Origin: Anaerolineales bacterium | GTDB taxonomy: Bacteria; Chloroflexota; Anaerolineae; Anaerolineales; UBA4823 | NCBI GenBank assembly: GCA_022865865.1 | Contig: JALHTN010000003.1 | Coordinates: 1 to 17,766, forward strand | Direction: 5' to 3' | DNA: 17,766 nucleotides | The notes under the pieces: model-generated | The model's input: the letters and a program-made list of their open reading frames with translations, nothing else | Told to the model about the DNA's origin: nothing | Database searches by the model: none | Position numbers and translations under genes: made by a program | Shown: in pieces, positions 12,282 through 17,766 of the stretch | How the letters are laid out: each line of letters begins with the position of its first letter | Position numbering within the stretch: position 1 is the stretch's first letter

Positions 12282-13160
12282 ATGAAATTAAAGCTCAAAG
12301 CAAAACCTCCATTCTCCCTGAATTCAGTAATACACTCCCATGGTTGGGCGAGATTAGCACCGTTCCTCTATGTCGAGGGGAAAGAAGATCTCGGATATAT
12401 TTATCGAGATAAAAATGGACGGGTAATCAAATTGAATATCATAGAGAATGAGAAAGGAGTTTCGGTTGATATTCATGGAAAAGGTGAACAACATCAACTG
12501 GATGAGATCACTGCAGCTGTGAAATGGATGTTGGCATTAAACAATGATTTTTCGGAGTTTTATAGGCTCACAAAAAGTGAACCAAAATTAAGACATGTAG
12601 AAGAGAAAGCACAGGGCCGTTTGCTCCGCTCCCCGACCCTTTTTGAGGATACGATCAAGACTATCTTAACCACAAATACGAGCTGGACAGGGACAATTCG
12701 CATGACAGAGGCACTGGTGAATCATTTCGGGGAACCGATTCCCGGAAGCACTACCGAATTTTCATTCCCTACACCTGAACGAATTTCCACCAGTGATGAG
12801 CAGGCCCTGCGGGAAATCACCCGCTTGGGATACCGGGCACCATATATCCTCAATCTGGCACGGGAAGTTGCTTCCGGTACGCTGGACCTTGAAGCATTGA
12901 AGACGCGAGAGTTGCCAGGTGACCAGTTGCACAAGCAGTTAATATCGATCAAGGGTGTGGGAAACTACGCGGCTGCCAACCTCATGATGCTGCTCGGTCG
13001 TTATGATTACCTAACCATTGACTCCTGGGCCATCAAAATGGTTTCCCAGGAATTTTTCGACGGCGACCCAATCAGTCCAAAAGACGTCGAAAGGATATTT
13101 GAACCTTGGGGGAAATGGAAAGGTTTGGCATATTGGTTGTGGGATTGGTCAGATAGTTGA
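12282..13160 (+). CDS. HhH-GPD superfamily DNA glycosylase (AlkA/OGG-like)
   Basis: DNA glycosylases of this superfamily remove damaged bases in base-excision repair. The 292-residue product has an N-terminal beta-rich domain (1-100) and then the helical domain: RSPTLFEDTIKTILTTNTSW (116-135), the helix-hairpin-helix LISIKGVGNYAAANLMMLLG (220-239), and the catalytic aspartate in LTIDSW (Asp247). At the position where bifunctional OGG1-type enzymes have a catalytic lysine in the hairpin, this protein has tyrosine (GVGNYAA), so it is probably a monofunctional AlkA-like enzyme. No cysteine cluster for an iron-sulphur centre follows. GGAG lies before the ATG. The substrate base cannot be told from sequence. 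Confidence 0.88.
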   Translation: MKLKLKAKPPFSLNSVIHSHGWARLAPFLYVEGKEDLGYIYRDKNGRVIKLNIIENEKGVSVDIHGKGEQHQLDEITAAVKWMLALNNDFSEFYRLTKSEPKLRHVEEKAQGRLLRSPTLFEDTIKTILTTNTSWTGTIRMTEALVNHFGEPIPGSTTEFSFPTPERISTSDEQALREITRLGYRAPYILNLAREVASGTLDLEALKTRELPGDQLHKQLISIKGVGNYAAANLMMLLGRYDYLTIDSWAIKMVSQEFFDGDPISPKDVERIFEPWGKWKGLAYWLWDWSDS

Positions 13161-13275
13161 AGCAATACCGGGAACTCCGATGAGATATATTTGAAAGCCA
13201 CGAGTACGTATTCCCGGGGAAAATATTTAGTCTTCACGAAAAATACTTTATGACCCCAGGCGATAAGCTATCCTT

Positions 13276-14130
13276 ATGATTAAAATTTCAAACTTTGGAG
13301 ATATCACCCGTTTTGATTTTAGTCGTTCAATAGCTGGTCGTGGGATTTATTGGACAACTGCTTACCTGGTAGATGGCTTGATGGTTGACACCGGTTGTGC
13401 AAACACTTCTCATGAGCTGCTTGCTCTCATATCCGGAACTAAATTAGATCAAATTATCAACACCCACAGTCATGAAGACCATATCGGCGCAAATGCCTGC
13501 TTGCATGAGATTAATCCAGAATTGCAGCTCTTTGCACACCCCCTTGCTCTCCCTGTTCTGGAAAAGCCAGAAGCTTATCAGCCATTGCAGGCGTACCGGA
13601 GATTCGTTTGGGGGATACCTTCACCTTCTAAAGCACAACCGTTAATAAATGGAGGCTTCATCGAAACTGATAAATATCACTTCCTGGTTATCTACACACC
13701 CGGTCATACACTAGACCATCTTTGCCTATACGAACCCGATCAGGAATGGGTGTTCACCGGAGATTTATATGTGGGAGGGAAAGATCGTGCAGTACGAGCT
13801 GGAAGCGACATTTGGCAGATAATCGAATCCTTGAAGCTAATCTCCGAATTACCATTGAAGGTAATGTATCCCAACTCAGCCAGAGTTAGGCTAGATCCAG
13901 TAAAAGATCTGCAAACAAAAATTGGTTATCTTGAAATGTTGGGAGATAGGGTTTTGAATCTCGCGGACCAAGGTTATAGTATTGGGGAGATCAGCCGCAC
14001 TTTATTTGGTGGACCATTGTGGATTGAATTGATCACATGGGGACATTTGTCCCGCCGGAATCTAGTGCGCTCTTATTTAGACCTGCAACCTGTTTCGCAA
14101 TTATGCTGCCGCAGTCACCATGGCCCTTAA
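13276..14130 (+). CDS. MBL-fold metallo-hydrolase
   Basis: The 284-residue protein has the metallo-beta-lactamase fold metal site THSHEDH (63-69; His64, His66, Asp68, His69), the third-site histidine in TPGHTLDHLCLY (His144) and the bridging aspartate in FTGDLYVGG (Asp163). It starts with a strand rich in hydrophobic residues and MVDTG (36-40), all standard for the family. It should bind two metal ions and hydrolyse an ester, thioester or similar bond; relatives include glyoxalase II-like and quinolone-signal-type hydrolases. The C-terminal part (about 200-284) has a helical region with a GYSIGEISRTLFG motif that may be a small dimerisation domain. An in-frame TAA just before ATG 13276 fixes the start. 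Its last 30 bases overlap the end of the convergent membrane gene. Confidence 0.92.
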   Translation: MIKISNFGDITRFDFSRSIAGRGIYWTTAYLVDGLMVDTGCANTSHELLALISGTKLDQIINTHSHEDHIGANACLHEINPELQLFAHPLALPVLEKPEAYQPLQAYRRFVWGIPSPSKAQPLINGGFIETDKYHFLVIYTPGHTLDHLCLYEPDQEWVFTGDLYVGGKDRAVRAGSDIWQIIESLKLISELPLKVMYPNSARVRLDPVKDLQTKIGYLEMLGDRVLNLADQGYSIGEISRTLFGGPLWIELITWGHLSRRNLVRSYLDLQPVSQLCCRSHHGP

Positions 14131-14472
14131 TACCAGGGCGATCATAATGACAAACACGACTGCATAGAGCAGCATTTCAGGACGATCCTGCTTGCCTTTC
14201 GTGTAAGCGTAAACCACGGGAGCACTCAGGAGCAGGACGATCCCATACAACCAATGAACCCACTCGGGACGGAAGTCAGCAGCTCCAAACCAGAGCAACA
14301 ATCCCAGCGTACCTTGAATCGCCAATAATATCTCTGCGATCACAACCGCACCAAAGTACCCGCCGCTGACACCTTGTTTTCGAAAAAATCGAAACAACCC
14401 CCAGACAGCCATGATGATGCAGTAGATCATCGCGGTAGTAGCCAGACGGGCATGAACCTCAGCCAATGACAT
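14101..14472 (-). CDS. Four-helix integral membrane protein of unknown function
   Basis: The 123-residue protein has four hydrophobic helices (about 11-28, 40-62, 71-89 and 101-119) with short loops; a histidine is near each end of the first loop (H7, H72). I do not recognise a family. It might be a small quinone- or haem-associated membrane protein, since it lies divergently beside the bc operon, but nothing in the sequence proves this. The ATG has GGAGG seven bases upstream. It is transcribed toward the MBL-fold gene, and the last 30 bp of both genes overlap tail to tail. Confidence 0.8.
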   Translation of the reverse strand: MSLAEVHARLATTAMIYCIIMAVWGLFRFFRKQGVSGGYFGAVVIAEILLAIQGTLGLLLWFGAADFRPEWVHWLYGIVLLLSAPVVYAYTKGKQDRPEMLLYAVVFVIMIALVLRAMVTAAA

Positions 14473-14527
14473 TTAAACCTCCAATCTTTTGGATATCCTG
14501 ATCGAGAAAGACAATTCCATTTTACCA

Positions 14528-14551
14528 GGGTGATGAGACAATCACCCTTTT
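14528..14551. promoter_or_regulatory. Stem-loop in the divergent region before the Rieske gene
   Basis: GGGTGAT (14528-14534) pairs perfectly with ATCACCC (14541-14547) around a 6-nt loop and is followed by TTTT on the plus strand. It could end stray plus-strand transcripts, or it could lie in the 5' leader of the minus-strand membrane gene. Confidence 0.4.
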
Positions 14552-14658
14552 GGATTGCTTAAATCACTCTCATAATACAACCAGAGGTTTATCCCTGAAA
14601 AGGAATTATTTGGTACACTAAACTCACCACGAGGAAACCATTTTTTACCTAAATTGTC

Positions 14659-14687
14659 TTGTTACCTTTGTTCCAGTATGCTAAAAT
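14659..14687 (+). promoter_or_regulatory. Promoter of the Rieske-cytochrome b-cytochrome c operon
   Basis: TTGTTA (14659-14664) and TAAAAT (14682-14687) are 17 bp apart, with TG just ahead of the -10 box (TGCTAAAAT, extended -10). An AAGGAG site (14716-14721) precedes the ATG at 14730. Confidence 0.6.
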
Positions 14688-14729
14688 AGCATTTGTTAAT
14701 GAAAGATTAATAGAGAAGGAGCGATCAAT

Positions 14730-15281
14730 ATGACCGCTGAGGAAACCAAAGAAAGATTGCCGGTAAACCGCCGAGAATTTCTAAATTTTGCCTGGTTGGT
14801 ATCGCTTGGCTTTTTTACTGTTACTGCCGCTGGTGCTACCTACCTTTTTACACTGCCACGCCTTAAAGAAGGTGAGTTTGGTAGTGTCATTTCGGTCGGT
14901 ACCGTTGAAGATTTACCCGAAGTTAATGCACCCCCGGATAATTATGCCAAAACAAAATTCTGGTTGAGCAATACTCCGGATGGATTAGTTGCTCTCTATA
15001 AAGTTTGCACACATTTGGGCTGCTTATATAATTGGAACGGACAAGAAATTAAGTATATATGTCCATGTCATGGATCCCAATTCGAGAAAGAGGGTACCTA
15101 TATTCTTGGGCCAGCTCCACGAAATCTGGATCAGTTCGTAGTTAGAATCGAGACTCCCGAAGGCGAAGTAATTGTTGAAACGGATCTAACAACAGGAGAC
15201 CCGATCCCGATCCCTGATGCCCCCAATGCGATTGTAAAGGTTGACACCGGCTTACGTATTGTTGGAGACCGCCACGCCTAG
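14730..15281 (+). CDS. Rieske iron-sulphur protein of a cytochrome bc-type complex
   Basis: The 183-residue protein holds a Rieske [2Fe-2S] cluster and passes electrons from quinol to cytochrome c. It begins with a twin-arginine-like NRREFLNFAWLVSLGFFT segment followed by one membrane helix (about 18-41), which suits export and anchoring to the outer side of the cytoplasmic membrane. The cluster-binding motifs are CTHLGC (93-98) and CPCHGS (111-116), supplying two cysteines and two histidines plus the disulphide cysteines (98 and 113), and a GPAPRNL loop (127-133). Length is normal for a b6f/bc-type Rieske. It is the first gene of the operon with cytochrome b and cytochrome c. Confidence 0.96.
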   Translation: MTAEETKERLPVNRREFLNFAWLVSLGFFTVTAAGATYLFTLPRLKEGEFGSVISVGTVEDLPEVNAPPDNYAKTKFWLSNTPDGLVALYKVCTHLGCLYNWNGQEIKYICPCHGSQFEKEGTYILGPAPRNLDQFVVRIETPEGEVIVETDLTTGDPIPIPDAPNAIVKVDTGLRIVGDRHA

Positions 15282-15319
15282 TTTAGGTCATTTACGAGTT
15301 TACTCTTTAGGGAAGGAAT

Positions 15320-16903
15320 ATGCTAAAGTCAATTAATTTTCAGGATCTGCGCCATAAAATTAGCTCTGCAATCGATAACCGCGTGCGGATTATCACTGCT
15401 GGTTTGGGGATCGACGAGCTGCGTGCAGTACTGCGCGGCGATCCACCAACGGAAAAACCTAATCCTCGTTTTAAAGTACATACCACCAGCTTCTTATTCC
15501 ACATCCGACCACGTTATTACCAGAAGGGAAGCACTATCCTCTCGCACACCTTCCGGCTTGGATTTATGACCGTTTTCTTCTTCACGGTTGAGCTGGTCAC
15601 TGGTGTGATATTGATGATCTATTATGTGCCTACCCCCAGTGGTGCCTATGCTTCTGTTTTGGAGATCATGAGTGAAGTACCATTTGGAAACCTGATGCGT
15701 GATCTGCACCGTTTAGGTGCCGAGGCTACGGTTATTTTCACAGTCCTGCATTTACTGCGCACTTATTTCACTGGATCCTATAAGAAAGAACGCTCGTTTA
15801 CCTGGTTCACTGGTGTTATTTTATTGGGAATCACGCTATTTCTTAGCTTCTTTGGCTACCTGCTTCCCTGGGACCAGCTTGCATATTGGGCTGTGACCAT
15901 TGGTACCAGTATGGCTGAAGCAGCACCTCTCTTTGGTACTGAAGTGAATTTGCTCCTCCGTGGTGCACAGGATATTGGCGCAGGAGGATTATTAAGAGCA
16001 TATTTGCTGCACGTAATTTTACTGCCGCTGCTAGCCATGCTGGTGCTCAGTATTCACTACTACAAAGTGGCTCGCGAGCATGGAATATCACTTCCCGCCA
16101 GGTATGAAGAGGGTGATGTCTCTCCGGAAGTAAAGAAAGAAACCAAACGGCGTGTTGATTATCTGCCAGATCTATTTTCACACGAGATATATCTGACGGT
16201 CTTAGGATTGTTCTTGTTGTTGCTAGCAACAATCTTCTTCTATGGAGGGGCTCCACTTGAAAATATTGCCAATCCACTGCAAACGCCGCTGGATACGAAA
16301 GCACCCTGGTATTTCTGGTGGTTGCAGGGCATGCTTAAATTAGGCGATAAATCGCTGATGGGCATCGTACTGCCGACACTGCTCGTCATACTGCTCTTCG
16401 CGGTGCCCTATATTGATCGAAATCCATACCGCTCCTTTGTCAAAAGACCGGTCGCCGTGAGTATAGGAGTGTTTGCGGTATTGGTGCTGATCGCGCTCAG
16501 TTATATGGGTCTACCCCAATACGGCATTGAAACACCTGCCGCAACACGCATCATTCAGGATTTATCTCCAGAAGAAGGTGAAGGACCTCTCCAATCTGTC
16601 CCATACGACCAGCTGCAGCAAGGATTCTACATCGTCAATGAAACCCCAACGGATAATCTCTGCCCTGAAATGGACTTTGGTTGTCCCAAATTTGAAGAAT
16701 TTTTTGCGCTTTACACAGAACGGGTAAACCAGGTTATCGAATCAGGTGATCTGATAAACGCAGATGCTGTGCTCGTGGTTGAAAACTGGCAGGAAGATCT
16801 GAAGAAAGCAACCGCGCGCATTGCTTGGGATGATGCGAAAACCGGAGATAGAAAAACTTACGAACGGCATATCTACGTTCATCGCAATTCATATACGGAA
16901 TAA
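15320..16903 (+). CDS. Cytochrome b (fused b6/subunit IV type) with a long C-terminal extension
   Basis: The 527-residue integral membrane subunit binds two haems b through His130, His144, His231 and His246. The spacing of 14, 87 and 15 is that of cytochrome b6, unlike mitochondrial cytochrome b. A subunit IV-like part follows from about 282 (PDLFSHEIYLTVLG), so the two b6f polypeptides are fused. The Qo-site motif, PEWY in most relatives, reads KAPWYFWWLQGML (327-339) without the glutamate. Beyond the last helix (about 377-395), residues 405-527 form a hydrophilic tail with two cysteines (C448, C455) in CPEMDFGC, probably outside the usual fold. The first 70 residues are also an unusual soluble extension. 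AGGGAAGGAA precedes the ATG. It forms a quinol-oxidising complex with its neighbours. Confidence 0.95.
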   Translation: MLKSINFQDLRHKISSAIDNRVRIITAGLGIDELRAVLRGDPPTEKPNPRFKVHTTSFLFHIRPRYYQKGSTILSHTFRLGFMTVFFFTVELVTGVILMIYYVPTPSGAYASVLEIMSEVPFGNLMRDLHRLGAEATVIFTVLHLLRTYFTGSYKKERSFTWFTGVILLGITLFLSFFGYLLPWDQLAYWAVTIGTSMAEAAPLFGTEVNLLLRGAQDIGAGGLLRAYLLHVILLPLLAMLVLSIHYYKVAREHGISLPARYEEGDVSPEVKKETKRRVDYLPDLFSHEIYLTVLGLFLLLLATIFFYGGAPLENIANPLQTPLDTKAPWYFWWLQGMLKLGDKSLMGIVLPTLLVILLFAVPYIDRNPYRSFVKRPVAVSIGVFAVLVLIALSYMGLPQYGIETPAATRIIQDLSPEEGEGPLQSVPYDQLQQGFYIVNETPTDNLCPEMDFGCPKFEEFFALYTERVNQVIESGDLINADAVLVVENWQEDLKKATARIAWDDAKTGDRKTYERHIYVHRNSYTE

Positions 16904-16944
16904 TGCACTCCATCTAATTAGACTCGGAGGGTTTTGAGAACAAC

Positions 16945-17754
16945 ATGTCGCGTTTTAATATAGAAATTCTTCTAGGAATAATCCTGGTTTCCCTGACCAC
17001 TGTCCTGCTGGTTGTATACGGTTTTAACGAAGAAGAGCGGATGGAAAAGGAAAGCGAAACCCAACACGCACAAGCCATAGAAGTTGGTGCCAGCTTATTT
17101 GAAAACAATTGCAGTGGATGTCACGGAATAAAAGGTGAGGGAATCACCGGTCTATGCCCTCCGCTTAATGATGGTGAATTTTTCACAACCCGCATGAAGG
17201 AAGTAGGTTGGTCTGGAAGCCTTGAAGATTACATCAATTCAGTTGTCTCCAGCGGACGGGCTGCTTCAACCAGACCGGATGAATATGCTGGGCAAGGAAG
17301 TCCTGCCATGCCTGCCTGGTCGGATCAATATGGGGGACCCCTGCGGGAGGATCAGATTTTCAGTATTTCTCAATTTGTATTAAATTGGGAATCAACTGCA
17401 TTGGAAGATGTTGTCCTGGAAGAATTAGCCACTCCCACTCCCGGTCCCGAAGAGGCTTCCGACCCGATTGCACGCGGGCAGCGCGTTTATCTCGATACCG
17501 GCTGTGGAGGCTGCCATACAATCGAAGGGCTCAGCGCCGGTACAGTTGGTCCTAACCAGACCCATATCGCTGCTGTATCAGAAGTCAGAATACCAGGCAT
17601 GTCAGCAGAGGAATATATTAGACAATCAGTACTTGAACCGAGTGCCTATGTGGTTGATGGCTACCCCGATAATGTTATGCCGAAGAACTATAGTGAATTG
17701 CTCGCACCTGATCAACTTTCTGACTTGGTAGCTTTCTTCCTTTCATTAGAATAA
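16945..17754 (+). CDS. Membrane-anchored diheme cytochrome c
   Basis: The 269-residue protein has an N-terminal anchor helix (about 7-26) and two class I cytochrome c domains on the outer face of the membrane. Haem sites are CSGCH (56-60) and CGGCH (187-191), with likely axial methionines in PAMPAW (Met122) and NVMPKNY (Met245). A low-complexity linker TPTPGPEE joins the domains. It is the likely electron acceptor from the Rieske protein in the complex and a relay to a terminal oxidase or mobile carrier. The start is the only ATG in range, although the GGAGGG site (16926-16931) is 13 bases away, longer than usual. The sequence past the stop (TTGGAGATA at the window end) looks like the ribosome binding site of a further operon gene. 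Confidence 0.95.
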   Translation: MSRFNIEILLGIILVSLTTVLLVVYGFNEEERMEKESETQHAQAIEVGASLFENNCSGCHGIKGEGITGLCPPLNDGEFFTTRMKEVGWSGSLEDYINSVVSSGRAASTRPDEYAGQGSPAMPAWSDQYGGPLREDQIFSISQFVLNWESTALEDVVLEELATPTPGPEEASDPIARGQRVYLDTGCGGCHTIEGLSAGTVGPNQTHIAAVSEVRIPGMSAEEYIRQSVLEPSAYVVDGYPDNVMPKNYSELLAPDQLSDLVAFFLSLE

Positions 17755-17766
17755 TTATTGGAGATA

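Overview
The window looks like a chromosomal segment of a Chloroflexota bacterium, most likely Anaerolineae. This is an inference from gene content and style: a b6-type cytochrome b with a long C-terminal tail next to a Rieske protein and a membrane-anchored diheme cytochrome c with a TPTPGPEE linker, moderate G+C, and many small transferred segments. No 16S rRNA gene or other firm marker is present.

Layout. (1) Positions 49-2154, minus strand: a thiolase, folK and a small SpoIIAA/STAS-like protein, closely spaced and probably one operon. (2) 2280-4519, plus strand: a family 1 glycoside hydrolase with a good sigma70-type promoter, followed after 8 bp by a two-part GNAT acetyltransferase. (3) 4569-6960: two 130-bp direct repeats, each holding a whole tRNA-Ser(GGA) gene and its upstream -10 region, enclose about 2.1 kb of decayed mobile-element DNA. 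Inside are a truncated ParA (Walker A only), a DUF4177-like gene that seems to start at AUU, a 38-residue membrane peptide, an AbrB/RelE-type toxin-antitoxin pair with a consensus promoter, a 17-bp perfect palindrome, and the N-terminal stub of a tyrosine recombinase beside the right-hand tRNA copy. (4) 7557-11720: an uncharacterised G+C-rich cluster. It holds an SDR oxidoreductase and two copies of a pair made of an LCM-type SAM methyltransferase and an ICMT-type membrane methyltransferase. The first pair is broken by in-frame TAG and TAA codons, and a fragment of a PEP-utilising-enzyme swivelling domain with frameshift and TGA lies between the pairs. The second pair is intact. (5) 12282-14472: an HhH-GPD DNA glycosylase with an operator-like promoter, an MBL-fold hydrolase, and a convergent four-helix membrane protein. 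(6) 14730-17754: the respiratory or photosynthetic-type bc complex operon Rieske - cytochrome b - diheme cytochrome c, which runs on past the window edge (a ribosome binding site is visible at the very end).

How they work together. The bc operon should encode a quinol-oxidising complex that passes electrons through the Rieske centre to a bound diheme cytochrome c. The 4.6-7.0 kb segment reads as the remains of a plasmid-like integrative element at a tRNA-Ser gene. The methyltransferase cluster looks like a small, unassigned modification pathway that was duplicated or re-acquired while its older copy decays. These last two are the most interesting parts of the window. All functional calls come from reading motifs by eye; no database search was run.
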